Positions 25,471 to 33,929 of a stretch of 57,013 nt of DNA are shown piece by piece. Under the pieces are notes generated by a model that saw nothing but the letters and a program-made list of their open reading frames with translations, was not told the DNA's origin and ran no database searches. The stretch is taken from contig CACZQL010000063.1 of assembly GCA_902783365.1 (NCBI GenBank), forward strand, positions 1 to 57,013, given 5' to 3'. Source of the stretch: an uncultured Bacteroidia bacterium. Lineage in GTDB: Bacteria > Bacteroidota > Bacteroidia > Bacteroidales > F082. The position numbers and the translations under genes are program-made. Numbering within the stretch: position 1 is the stretch's first letter; each line of letters starts with the position of its first letter.

Positions 25471-25847
25471 TTACTGATAGGCTTTCCACTTGGAAGGAAT
25501 ACTCAAATTATAATTTGACGATTGCAAGTATATTGTATCAGGCATGACGCATTTCTTGAACCTCGTTTCGTATCTTTCCAAATGTATCACATGAGAAGTG
25601 ACAGTGTTTTTCAAGCTATTAGAAGTGTGAAAAGGAGGAAAGTAAACATAGACTTTAATTCCTGCCGCCAAAGCCAATTCGACAGCAGGAACCATATCAC
25701 TATCAGCAGAGACAACAATGGCAACGTCACAATTGTGATTGTTAGCGTCATTGACAATTTGAGTTGCTATTCTGACATCGGATTCTTTCTCTTCGTAAGT
25801 TAGAAATTATAACCATCAATATATATTATAACTTTCTGATTTTTCAT
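25471..25847 (-). pseudogene. NYN-domain (LabA/DUF88-like) gene with internal deletion
   Basis: The minus-strand ATG at 25847 begins MKNQKVIIYIDGYNF, the start of NYN ribonuclease-like domains with the first catalytic Asp. It then hits TAA. In another frame the sequence continues TYEEKESDVRIATQIVNDA, DVAIVVSADSDMVPAVELAL and GIKVYVYFPP, the later part of the same fold with the second acidic cluster, to a stop at 25471. The region between, perhaps 70-100 codons, has been deleted and the join is out of frame. It has its own -7 box (TATTTTTG on the minus strand, just before the start). This covers most of the gap between the transposon and the truncated copy. Confidence 0.8.
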
Positions 25848-25862
25848 AATATGCAAAAATAA

Positions 25863-25883
25863 GCCCACTTTTGAGGAGTGGGC
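25863..25883. other. Perfect 7-bp hairpin
   Basis: GCCCACT and AGTGGGC enclose a 7-base loop. On the minus strand it is followed by TTATTTTT, so it could be a weak terminator, but that T stretch also forms the -7 box of the NYN pseudogene. Function is uncertain. Confidence 0.4.
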
Positions 25884-26059
25884 AAGCCTTAGTATATTCC
25901 ACCTAAGGGGGATTCATTTGCAAAGATACAACTTTTTACAAAAACATCAAGTGTTTTTCATTTTTTTTCGTTTTTTCCAATAAAAAACTCGGGACCTTTC
26001 AAACAAATCACACCAAATTAATCATCCTTATATTATGGTGATATTTTGTTTAGAGCAGG

Positions 26060-26317
26060 GAGCCTCGGAGAGGCTCACTCTCAATAACCCCGCACAAGCC
26101 CGACAGGGCGCAGTGTGGGGTGGACGCACAAGCCCGACAGGGCGCAGTGTGGGGACAGACGGCACTAGGATGATGGGCGTGCCGGAGGCACGCGCTCTCG
26201 AGAATCAATCCTTCATGAAGAATTCCTCCTTGAAGGAAATCCCGTTCTCAACCAAAAATGCACGATACTCCTCCCGAAACGAAAAGTGTTTGTGATGCTC
26301 CTTTTGGTTCCGGATAT
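26060..26317. mobile_element. Truncated second copy of the hairpin element (left end only)
   Basis: It starts with the same hairpin AGCCTC-GGA-GAGGCT, has two 34-bp units, the CGTGCC-GGA-GGCACG hairpin and then the 3' end of the transposase gene. Identity to 24531-24820 is near complete, then stops abruptly after GGTTCCGGAT at ~26315. The 200-bp stretch before it (25848-26059) is AT-rich and holds only the NYN promoter and the 25863 hairpin. Confidence 0.88.
26205..26316 (-). pseudogene. 3' fragment of Y1 transposase gene
   Basis: Codes for the last ~36 residues (RNQKEHHKHFSFREEYRAFL to EEFFMKD) with one visible change (I to F) from the full copy at 24710. All catalytic residues are lost. 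Confidence 0.85.
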
Positions 26318-26388
26318 ACATAAACCCCAGGGGTCCCAACCAGCAACGTCAGCGTAAAGGCCAAAAACATCACTAACTTTTTCATCAT
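26317..26388 (-). pseudogene. Signal-peptide stub of a gene cut by the truncated element
   Basis: From the ATG at 26388 (second Met at 26385) the minus strand encodes a signal peptide (KKLVMFLAFTLTLLVGTPG) and then runs into the transposase fragment and loses any sense. The rest of the host gene is not visible on the other side of the insertion, so the element insertion or later deletion removed it. Confidence 0.6.
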
Positions 26389-26449
26389 GTCAATTTTTTT
26401 TAAATAAAATGCAAAAATAAAAAAAATGTACAAAATAACGGTTTTTTCA

Positions 26450-26457
26450 TATCTTTG
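26450..26457 (+). promoter_or_regulatory. -7 box of the Ser/Thr kinase gene
   Basis: TATCTTTG 20 bases before the ATG at 26478, with no clear TTG box upstream. Confidence 0.55.
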
Positions 26458-26477
26458 CCTCTAAAAATCAAGGTCTC

Positions 26478-28724
26478 ATGCAAGGAAAAACCATCAACAG
26501 CTTCACCCTGCAGTGCCTGCTCGGCAAAGGCGGCATGGCAGAGGTTTGGTACGCGGAAAACAAAATCGGCAAACGGGCGGCGGTGAAAATACTCCTGCCC
26601 AAACTGTGCCAGGACGAAGGCATCGTGGCGAGGTTCCTCACCGAAGCCAAGGTGATGGTGGAGCTCGAACACCCCAACATCCGCCAAGTGTATGACTACG
26701 GCGACATCGACGGGCGCCCCGCCATCGTCATGGAATACCTCGAAGGCGACGACCTCAAAGCAAAGATGAAACGCGGCGAGCACTTCTCCGAAGAGGAACT
26801 GCAACGCTGGTGGAACCAACTGGCCGAAGCCCTCAGCTACACCCATGGGCTCAACATCGTCCACCGCGACATCAAGCCGTCGAACATCTTCATCGACAAG
26901 CACGGCAACGCCAAACTCCTCGACTTCGGCATCGCCAAGGTGGTCGATACCACCTCCGGCACCATGACCGGCTCCACCCTCGGCACCCGCATCTACATGA
27001 GCCCCGAACAGGTGAAAGACCCCAAACGCGTAGGCACCCCGTCCGACTTGTATTCCCTCGCCGTGACCTTCGTACACCTGCTCTCGGGCAAGGTCCCTTA
27101 CGACAGCACCACCTCTTCCGACTACGACATCCAGGTGAGCATCGTCACCAAACCCGTGGACCTCAGCCAAGTGCCCGACTCCTGGAAGGGATTCCTGACC
27201 CCCTATCTCAACAAGGAACCCTCCCAACGCCCACCACTGCAACCTTTCGAAGCCACAACGACTTCCTATATTCCCCTCCCCGCCGACCAGAAGGAAGAAA
27301 CCGATTCCCAAGAGGAGGAGACAATCGTCATGGAGCCGAAAAAAACATCCCATCCAACAACTCCCCAAAAGGATTCCTCCCCAGCAGGAATTTCCTCAAA
27401 GAGCCCTTCCCCAAATAAGCCTGTCTCAAAAGAGAATCCCTCCAAAAGTGCTTCCTCAAACGAGAATTCCTCGGTGAAACCCTCCTTGAAGGAATCCCCC
27501 GAAAAAGAAGGCAAAAGCAAAAAGGGCTTGTGGATCGGCATCGCCGCAGTAGCGGCTGCAGTGCTATTGGGACTACTATTTCTGAGACCCAAGACCCCAT
27601 CCCAACCCCAACCCAATCCATTGGAGGGAAGCCCTGACGAGCAGGCGTATCTCGCTTGCCAAACGATCAACGATTACAGGGAATACCTTGCGGAATACGG
27701 TCGCAGCGCCCATTACTACACCGAGGCGAAGCAATTCGTGGAAAACTATGTGGCCGACAGTACCGCCCAAGCCAAGGCGGAAGCCGAAAAGAACAAGGCG
27801 GAAGCCGAGCAGAAAGAGGAAACAGCCTATAAGGAATGTACCACCATCGCTGCCTGCCAGAGCTATCTCAGCACCTATCCCGACGGTCGCTACGTGAAAG
27901 AGGTGAAAAAACAGTTGGCCGAACTGAAGAAAAACACCGAACAACCAGCGACCAATCAATCCACCACTCAACAACCCTCTCAAGCCCAAGAACCTTCAAA
28001 ACCCGTCGTGAAGGGGGTGTTCTCGGTGTCCTCCTCCAAAAAAGTGAAATTCGCGTCGGGCAACGTGCAATACAAACCCTCCTCCGACCAATGGCGTTTT
28101 GCCCCCAACCCTTGGGACGTAATCGGCGTGGACAACAAAAACATCACCCCCACCTACAGCGGCTGGATCGATTTATTCGGATATGGCACCGGCGACGACC
28201 CGACTAAGGTCTCCAGAAACTCCGACTATACCCAATTTATTGACTGGGGAAAGCACTTCAAAGGAGGATGGCGCACCCTCACCAAAAACGAGTGGGTATA
28301 TGTGTTCCACAACCGAAACACCAACTCGGGTGAAAGATTCGCCAAAGCCAAGGTGAACGGCGTGGAAGGTGTGATTCTCCTCCCCGACGACTGGGACGCT
28401 CAGAACTACGAACTTAAATACACCAACAACGGAGCCTATAGCTATGGCATCAACACCATCAGCGCCTCCACTTGGAGCAGTGCCTTCGAGCCTAACGGCG
28501 CAGCTTTCCTGCCCATCACCTACTGGAGGTCTCTGACTAATGAAGGAGGTATCGAATTCCAAAACATGAGCGTAGGCATTTACTGGTCCTCCACTCCCTA
28601 CGACAACGACTTCATCTACTCGCTCACCTTCGGGAAAGGCGGCATCGCTTATGACGAACATGAAGTTGCTTATCGGTACATGGGGTTTGCCGTCCGCCTC
28701 GTCCAGCCGATAAAGGAACAATAA
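26478..28724 (+). CDS. Membrane Ser/Thr protein kinase with FISUMP-like extracytoplasmic domain
   Basis: 748 residues. The cytoplasmic kinase domain (1-~270) is of Hanks type: GKGGMAEV (16-23), VKIL with Lys37, HRDIKPSN with Asp131, DFG at 149-151 and SPEQ; all catalytic residues are intact. A Ser/Lys/Pro-rich linker follows, possibly self-phosphorylated, then one membrane helix at 351-370. The outer part begins with two short helical repeats (YLACQTINDYREYL and YKECTTIAACQSYL) around an Ala/Glu/Lys coil, and ends with the domain shared with the lipoprotein at 22084 (VKFASGNVQY, WRTLTKNEWVYVF, GVILLPDDWD, IYWSS). It is likely a sensor kinase responding to an outside ligand. It lies tail-to-tail with psd. 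Confidence 0.9.
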   Translation: MQGKTINSFTLQCLLGKGGMAEVWYAENKIGKRAAVKILLPKLCQDEGIVARFLTEAKVMVELEHPNIRQVYDYGDIDGRPAIVMEYLEGDDLKAKMKRGEHFSEEELQRWWNQLAEALSYTHGLNIVHRDIKPSNIFIDKHGNAKLLDFGIAKVVDTTSGTMTGSTLGTRIYMSPEQVKDPKRVGTPSDLYSLAVTFVHLLSGKVPYDSTTSSDYDIQVSIVTKPVDLSQVPDSWKGFLTPYLNKEPSQRPPLQPFEATTTSYIPLPADQKEETDSQEEETIVMEPKKTSHPTTPQKDSSPAGISSKSPSPNKPVSKENPSKSASSNENSSVKPSLKESPEKEGKSKKGLWIGIAAVAAAVLLGLLFLRPKTPSQPQPNPLEGSPDEQAYLACQTINDYREYLAEYGRSAHYYTEAKQFVENYVADSTAQAKAEAEKNKAEAEQKEETAYKECTTIAACQSYLSTYPDGRYVKEVKKQLAELKKNTEQPATNQSTTQQPSQAQEPSKPVVKGVFSVSSSKKVKFASGNVQYKPSSDQWRFAPNPWDVIGVDNKNITPTYSGWIDLFGYGTGDDPTKVSRNSDYTQFIDWGKHFKGGWRTLTKNEWVYVFHNRNTNSGERFAKAKVNGVEGVILLPDDWDAQNYELKYTNNGAYSYGINTISASTWSSAFEPNGAAFLPITYWRSLTNEGGIEFQNMSVGIYWSSTPYDNDFIYSLTFGKGGIAYDEHEVAYRYMGFAVRLVQPIKEQ

Positions 28725-28750
28725 TCCGTGTAATCCGTGAAATCTGTGTG
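28722..28750. repeat. 9-bp tandem array, unit TAATCCGTG
   Basis: TAATCCGTG, TAATCCGTG and AAATCTGTG, overlapping the kinase stop codon and filling the gap to psd. Related in style to the 7-bp arrays but with a different period. Confidence 0.75.
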
Positions 28751-28752
28751 AC

Positions 28753-29418
28753 CTACTGCAGCGTCGCCAACACTGTCTCCTTGCCCCGAACCTTGTCGCC
28801 AATCTTCACCTTCACCTCGGCATCCACGGGCAAAAACACATCCACCCGCGAACCAAAGCGAATCATGCCCAACTCCTCGCCGGCCACGGCCTCGTCGCCA
28901 GGCAACAGGTCGCACACGATGCGCCGCGCCACAAAACCAGCTATCTGACGCACCAACACCTCGCGCCCTTTCTTGTCCTTCAACACGATGGTGTTATGCT
29001 CATTGTCATCGGACGACTTGGGATTGAACGCCACGATGAACTTCCCAGGATGGTATTTATAATAAGTCACTTCCCCGTCGAACGGAAAGAAATTGATATG
29101 CACATTGTAAATCGACATGAAAATGGAAAGCTGCCGACGCTTCCCCTGGAAATACTCCGGCTCGTCCACCAACTCATTGACCACCACCTCCCCATCGGCG
29201 GGACACAGCACCGCATCCTCCATCACCGTGGTCTTGCGTTGAATGGGAACACGGAAAAAACGTATAATGATAGCGCAAAAAAGAAATGCCCATATATAAA
29301 CAAGGAGATGCCACAGCGTTTGATGCGGCCAAATCCAATTCATGGCCACCAACAACACTGCCCATATCGCAAGGTTGATCATAATCGCCCGGTTTCCTTC
29401 TTCGTGAATCCTTTTCAT
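28753..29418 (-). CDS. psd: Phosphatidylserine decarboxylase proenzyme (PSD-A type)
   Basis: 221 residues, the short form of the family. It makes phosphatidylethanolamine from phosphatidylserine at the inner membrane. Two hydrophobic segments (residues ~13-30 and 36-55) anchor it, VHINFFP carries the conserved His, and FGSRVDVFLP contains the Gly189-Ser190 self-cleavage site where the serine becomes the pyruvoyl group. The start overlaps the cdsA stop by four bases, so both phospholipid genes are translated together. Confidence 0.93.
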   Translation of the reverse strand: MKRIHEEGNRAIMINLAIWAVLLVAMNWIWPHQTLWHLLVYIWAFLFCAIIIRFFRVPIQRKTTVMEDAVLCPADGEVVVNELVDEPEYFQGKRRQLSIFMSIYNVHINFFPFDGEVTYYKYHPGKFIVAFNPKSSDDNEHNTIVLKDKKGREVLVRQIAGFVARRIVCDLLPGDEAVAGEELGMIRFGSRVDVFLPVDAEVKVKIGDKVRGKETVLATLQ

Positions 29419-30227
29419 AATAATAGCAAATAAACAAAAACAAACGGCACGGTGAACATCACCGAGTCAAAACGGTCGAGGATGCCCCCATGCCCAGGGA
29501 TGAGCTTGCCCGAGTCCTTCACGCCTGCCTGACGCTTCATCATCGACTCGCAGAGGTCGCCCAAGGTTCCGCACACCACGGCAATCAAGCCCATGCCGAC
29601 AGCTTCCTTCATCGGGAGCCACGAGGCATAATGGCTGAAAGCCACCACCCCCGCCACCGTCAGCACCAAGCCTCCCAAACTGCCTTCGATGGTCTTGCCG
29701 GGAGAGATGCGCGGAAACAGCTTGTGCCGACCCAACAGCCTGCCAGTCAAATAGGCAAAGGTGTCGTTGGTCCAAAGCAAGGCAAAAACCAAGATGACCA
29801 GCCTCGCCCCCGCCATGTCGCCAAACAGCGCTTTCTGGTACATGAACGCGGTCATGGCACAAGGCATGGCAAGATACACCAACGACCCGTAGCAGAAAGC
29901 CGCCACCTGTTTGAAACTGGATGTGGTGGAGAACAACGCCAGCAGAAATGGCAGCAGCAGGAGCAAGAACTCCAACAACAGCCAACGCGAAGCTATCATC
30001 TCCAAACCGACCATCGCTGCGATCAGATAGGCGACTCCCGCCAGCAACACGCCAACCACCAGCGCCATGGGACGCTCAATTTGTTGCAGTCGTCCCATCT
30101 CAAAGGTCCCGACCGTCACCACAAACAAGGCCAGCGCGGCCCAAGCCCAAGGTGACACAAGGACGCACGTGAGCAGCACCGCTACCAACACGGCACCTGA
30201 AACCGTTCTTACCAGCAATTCTCGCAT
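29415..30227 (-). CDS. cdsA: Phosphatidate cytidylyltransferase
   Basis: 270 residues, about eight membrane helices. It makes CDP-diacylglycerol, the precursor for phosphatidylserine and hence for the product of psd next door. The C-terminal CdsA signature is complete (MMKRQAGVKDSGK, then PGHGGILDRFDS). LLWTNDTFAYLTG and ISPGKTIEGSLGG are also typical. It overlaps the end of the upstream lipoprotein gene by 19 bp. Length is normal for the family. Confidence 0.96.
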   Translation of the reverse strand: MRELLVRTVSGAVLVAVLLTCVLVSPWAWAALALFVVTVGTFEMGRLQQIERPMALVVGVLLAGVAYLIAAMVGLEMIASRWLLLEFLLLLLPFLLALFSTTSSFKQVAAFCYGSLVYLAMPCAMTAFMYQKALFGDMAGARLVILVFALLWTNDTFAYLTGRLLGRHKLFPRISPGKTIEGSLGGLVLTVAGVVAFSHYASWLPMKEAVGMGLIAVVCGTLGDLCESMMKRQAGVKDSGKLIPGHGGILDRFDSVMFTVPFVFVYLLLL

Positions 30228-31252
30228 TCTCTACCTCCCATGTATGTGAAATTCCATTTTTTCTTCATCAACTGTGGCACCGACTGCCCAGCGAGTCGTC
30301 CCGGCTTGTAAGAGGCCGCCCGCGACGACACCAGGCCCGTGGCCCCCTCTCCCACACTTTGTATCTCGGGCATCGACTGTGTGTTGGCGATGTTGGCGTC
30401 GTGGCAAACGAGATAGTTGAGCATATTGATGCCCCCAGCCTCCACCCGGACCTCAAGGGGATAGTCAATGATGTAACGCTGCACCTGAAGATTCAACGTG
30501 TCAGCCCCCAAAAACGAGGCCAATCCCGTATAGAACTCCTCGGGACGGAAACCCACGCAGACATAGCCCTGGTCATCGATGGAATGCGCCAATTCGGCCA
30601 CCGTGTGGTATTCGTTGATGAAACTGAACATCACTTCGGTGGTATCGCCACCAGGGGTTCGCTGCTCCTTGTAAAGGAAGTTGACGATGACTTGGTAGAA
30701 AGCCGCGTTGGTGGCGGGTTTGAATCGGATGTATCGGGTCATCCCGAAATACTCCTCCGAGAAATTCAGGTGAGGGGAAAGGATCTCGAAGTCGGGGCAG
30801 CCCACCATATCCACGAAGGTGGAGATGATCCTCCGGTCGATGAACACCTGAAGCTCATAGCTGTAGGAGGCATCGGGATAGTTACGCATCAGTTTCTCGT
30901 CGGTGTAATAGAGTCGCTGGGTAGGACCCGCGAAGGGGCCATCTTGTTTGTGGACGGTGATGGTGTCGAGCAGGATCTCACGCGTCCACACACCGTTGCG
31001 GTATTCCACCAGACGCACGTCGAGTTTCTCGGGATAATACACCTCGGAGGGGTCTTGCATGATGGCATTGGGGTCGCCATCGGCGGAGAAAACCCGGTTG
31101 ATTCTCACGAAATTGGTGTCGGCTTCGGCGTCAAACAGCGCATAGATGGCGGGAATCACCTTGTAATCGGCGTAGAGATCCACCTCTTCCTTGCAGGAGC
31201 AAAAGAAGATAACAGCGCAGAGGGCGGAAAGGATTCCAGGCAGTTTGCTCAT
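30209..31252 (-). CDS. Lipoprotein of unknown function, DUF4249-like
   Basis: 347 residues. The signal peptide ends in a lipobox with CKEE directly after it, like the lipoprotein export signal that sends Bacteroidota lipoproteins to the cell surface. The body (YALFDAEADTNFVRINRVF, then LDVRLVEYRNGVW) is beta-rich and resembles DUF4249-type proteins, but I am not sure of the family. It has its own -7 box, yet its 3' end overlaps cdsA, so the phospholipid genes may be read from this promoter. No TonB-dependent receptor is adjacent. Confidence 0.7.
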   Translation of the reverse strand: MSKLPGILSALCAVIFFCSCKEEVDLYADYKVIPAIYALFDAEADTNFVRINRVFSADGDPNAIMQDPSEVYYPEKLDVRLVEYRNGVWTREILLDTITVHKQDGPFAGPTQRLYYTDEKLMRNYPDASYSYELQVFIDRRIISTFVDMVGCPDFEILSPHLNFSEEYFGMTRYIRFKPATNAAFYQVIVNFLYKEQRTPGGDTTEVMFSFINEYHTVAELAHSIDDQGYVCVGFRPEEFYTGLASFLGADTLNLQVQRYIIDYPLEVRVEAGGINMLNYLVCHDANIANTQSMPEIQSVGEGATGLVSSRAASYKPGRLAGQSVPQLMKKKWNFTYMGGRECENCW

Positions 31253-31270
31253 TTTTTAACAATTGACCGA

Positions 31271-31278
31271 CAAAAATA
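31271..31278 (-). promoter_or_regulatory. -7 box of the 30.2-31.3 kb lipoprotein gene
   Basis: TATTTTTG on the minus strand, 18 bases before the start at 31252. The first promoter for the lipoprotein-cdsA-psd set. Confidence 0.55.
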
Positions 31279-31300
31279 GAAAATATCTTTCAAACCAACA

Positions 31301-31334
31301 AAAAAAAGCCGCCCTTTTCAGGACGGCTTTTTTA
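31301..31334 (-). terminator. Terminator of the large T9SS gene
   Basis: In minus-strand RNA GCCGUCC pairs with GGGCGGC (one G-U pair) around a UGAAAA loop and is followed by seven U; A-rich sequence precedes it. It lies 18 bp after the stop at 31352. The pairing is perfect only on the minus strand. Confidence 0.88.
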
Positions 31335-31351
31335 GTTCCTACAGCGTAGGA

Positions 31352-33814
31352 TTACTTGTTGATGACAACGCGTTGCACGAAGTTGTTGCCTTCGTTGTCA
31401 TAGACGCTGAAGAAATAGACACCGGATTCAACATTCATGTCGATGTTGTTGATCACGTTGTCGAGTTTCACGATGCGAACCAGCTGGCCAGCCACGTTGT
31501 AGATGGCGAGGGTGCTGAGGTTTTCGCCCTGGAGGGTCACCATGTTGGTAGCCGGGTTGGGGAAGATGTTGACATGCTCGTTGCTGGTCTCAGCCACGGC
31601 GGTGATGTCGGCGATGAGGGTGACAGGGATCTCAACGTGAGCGACATCGGGGTCGTTGGTGTTGATGATCATGGTAGCCTGGTAGGTACCGTCCTGAGCC
31701 ATACCGATGGTGTTGAGGGTGAGGGTGATGGTCTCGCTGGCACCGCCCATGATGGCGCCTTCAGTCTTGTCAACAGTGGCCCAGGTGGCGGGGATGCGCT
31801 CGCCTTGGCAGTCCACAGTGATCAGCCAGGCACCGCCGAAGCTACCGGCGCTGTAGCAGTGGCTGAAGCTGTTGCCATTGGTGCTGAGCCAGTTGCCGTC
31901 TTGATCTTCGCCATATTCACCACCGTCCATAGACAGCGGGTATTCACCGGCGGTTTGTTCGAGCTGCACAGCGGCCCACATGGCTTGACCGGTCATATAG
32001 ATGTTATCGTTGCTGAAGTCAGCTTCGATCCAGGTACCGGCAGCGGTGGAGTTGATGGTCTTTTCGGCGAGGACCTCACCAGGTTGGTTGTGGAGGCCTT
32101 GGCCATAGACACGGAAGATGTAGTTATGGTCGGTTGACTGATAGTCGGAACCGACGAGATACTTCACTTTGGTGATCTTCATACCCATGGCAGCGCCGGC
32201 GTAGGCGTTGGCGGGCAGACGGATGGCCATGTTACGGGTATAGGCGTCACTGGAGCCGATACCTTGGCTTTCTTCACCGTTGTGGTAATACAGTTCAGCA
32301 GTTTGGGTGCCGTTGCCGCCTTGACCGAAGTCGAGCCAGCCGGACCAGTCGCCGATGGAGTTGCCATCGTTGTCGATGTTGATGTCCATGGTGGTCATGT
32401 CGTCAGCAAGGAGTTCCACTTCGATGGACTCGGTGTCGAGAACCAGATGAGGAGCGGACTCGCCGCCGATCTTCTTGAAGCTGAAGTTGTCGAGGTAGTA
32501 CTCGGAGGTGGCAGCGTTCTGGGGCGGGAAGAAGTCCATGGCGCCGAGGGTACGGCCCACCACTTCGTTGCCGAAGCTGTCGAGGCTCCACTGCCATTCG
32601 CAGACGAGGACTTCCTCCTCGCCAGGGGCGGTGTAGTAGTAACGGGCGACATCGGTGTCGGTGTCAACATTCAGACGGAAGTGCATCCAAGCGTCATACA
32701 CGCAAGCCACATCGGCGGTGCCGTTGCTACCAGCGTGGATGGTGCCGTGGCCAGGAGCGGAAGTGGAGGTAGAGCCGTCGTTGGTCAGGTGGAGGTAGCA
32801 CTGCATGGCCCAGGTGCTGTTGGAGCCAGCGAAGTGGTGCAGGATGTTGAAGTAACCGTTCTTGCCTTCGGGGACAAGGATGTCGAACTCGAGGTCATAG
32901 TTGCCGTTCTCTTCGTCGCCGAGGAGCAGCACGAGGTCGTTGCCGTAGGTGAGGTGGCCGCACTGGGTGCCGTCGAAGTCGGCAACCACGCCGTCCTCAG
33001 CACCACCGGGAGCATTGCTCCAGGTAGTCCACCAGTCATGACCGGCGTTGAGAGCCTCCTGGGCAATCTTGTTGCCCACGGTGTATTCCTCGAAGGGGTC
33101 GAAAATCAACACCTGGTCGTTGCTCTGCAGCGTGACGGTGAGGTTGTCGATGTAGTACTCGGAGGTAGCGGCATTCTCAGGCGGATAGAAGTCCATGGCG
33201 CCCAGGACGCGGTCGGTGACATTCTCACCAAAGCTGTCCATGCTCCATTGCCATTCGGCATACATCACTTCAGGCTGGCCCACCACGTTGAAGTAAAGTT
33301 GGGCAATGTCGTTGTCGGCATCGACATGGACGCGGAAGTGCATCCACTCGTCATAAACGCAAGGAAGGTCGCAGGTGCCAGTGCTACCGGCGTGGACAGT
33401 GCCGTGACCGGGAGCAGCAGTGCTGTTCTGACCGTCGTTGGTTTCATGCATGTAAACCTGCATGGCCCAAGTGCTGTTGGAGCCAGCGAAGTGGTGCAGC
33501 ACATTGAAGTAACCGTTCTTTCCCTGAGGAACGTAAGCGTCGAACTCAAGGTCATAAACACCGGTGGAGTGGTCGCCAAGCATGACCACTTGGTCGTTAC
33601 CATAGGTGAAATGGGCGGCCATGGAGCCACCAGCCTCACCAAAAACACCATCCTCAGCGCCGCCAGGAGCATTGCTCCAAGTGGTCCAAGGATCACCATA
33701 GGTCTGAGCAATCTTAGCGCCGGCCACACCGTCGTTAAAATCAAAGCTCATCTGTGCGAAAGCGTTGCCACAAACAAAGGCAATCATCGCAAGGAGTAAA
33801 GAGACTTTCTTCAT
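31352..33814 (-). CDS. Large secreted T9SS protein with duplicated lectin-like domain
   Basis: 820 residues. A signal peptide (cleavage near NAFA-QM) is followed by two ~210-residue tandem repeats that share WTTWSNAPGGAEDGV, the block GKNGYFN-hhHHFAGSNSTWAMQ and ATSEYY-DN, consistent with duplicated concanavalin-like or choice-of-anchor beta-sandwiches. A further beta region follows (IEVELLADDMTTMDINIDND, then a ~250-residue segment), then an Ig-like domain and a type A T9SS sorting signal (VNIFPNPATNMVTLQG to VQRVVINK). It is exported and anchored or released. Ligand unknown; the lectin-like fold is an inference. Confidence 0.88.
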   Translation of the reverse strand: MKKVSLLLAMIAFVCGNAFAQMSFDFNDGVAGAKIAQTYGDPWTTWSNAPGGAEDGVFGEAGGSMAAHFTYGNDQVVMLGDHSTGVYDLEFDAYVPQGKNGYFNVLHHFAGSNSTWAMQVYMHETNDGQNSTAAPGHGTVHAGSTGTCDLPCVYDEWMHFRVHVDADNDIAQLYFNVVGQPEVMYAEWQWSMDSFGENVTDRVLGAMDFYPPENAATSEYYIDNLTVTLQSNDQVLIFDPFEEYTVGNKIAQEALNAGHDWWTTWSNAPGGAEDGVVADFDGTQCGHLTYGNDLVLLLGDEENGNYDLEFDILVPEGKNGYFNILHHFAGSNSTWAMQCYLHLTNDGSTSTSAPGHGTIHAGSNGTADVACVYDAWMHFRLNVDTDTDVARYYYTAPGEEEVLVCEWQWSLDSFGNEVVGRTLGAMDFFPPQNAATSEYYLDNFSFKKIGGESAPHLVLDTESIEVELLADDMTTMDINIDNDGNSIGDWSGWLDFGQGGNGTQTAELYYHNGEESQGIGSSDAYTRNMAIRLPANAYAGAAMGMKITKVKYLVGSDYQSTDHNYIFRVYGQGLHNQPGEVLAEKTINSTAAGTWIEADFSNDNIYMTGQAMWAAVQLEQTAGEYPLSMDGGEYGEDQDGNWLSTNGNSFSHCYSAGSFGGAWLITVDCQGERIPATWATVDKTEGAIMGGASETITLTLNTIGMAQDGTYQATMIINTNDPDVAHVEIPVTLIADITAVAETSNEHVNIFPNPATNMVTLQGENLSTLAIYNVAGQLVRIVKLDNVINNIDMNVESGVYFFSVYDNEGNNFVQRVVINK

Positions 33815-33880
33815 GTTTGAATAATTTAGTTAATAATATTGAATTAAGTTAAGATAAACAATCCTTCTATATTTGGGGTA

Positions 33881-33888
33881 CAAATATA
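33881..33888 (-). promoter_or_regulatory. -7 box of the large T9SS gene
   Basis: TATATTTG on the minus strand, 66 bases before the start at 33814, giving a 5' leader of ~60 bases. Confidence 0.55.
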
Positions 33889-33929
33889 CGATTAGAATTT
33901 GATATCCCGTATTTTTTTCTTGATTTTTT

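Noticed and set aside
25522..25803. 93-codon plus-strand frame opposite the NYN remnant
   Set aside because: The minus strand explains the region as an NYN pseudogene in two frames; the plus frame has no similarity or start signals.
32264..33799. 511-codon plus-strand frame over the T9SS protein
   Set aside because: Val/Gly/His-rich reverse shadow; the minus strand has signal peptide, repeats and sorting domain.
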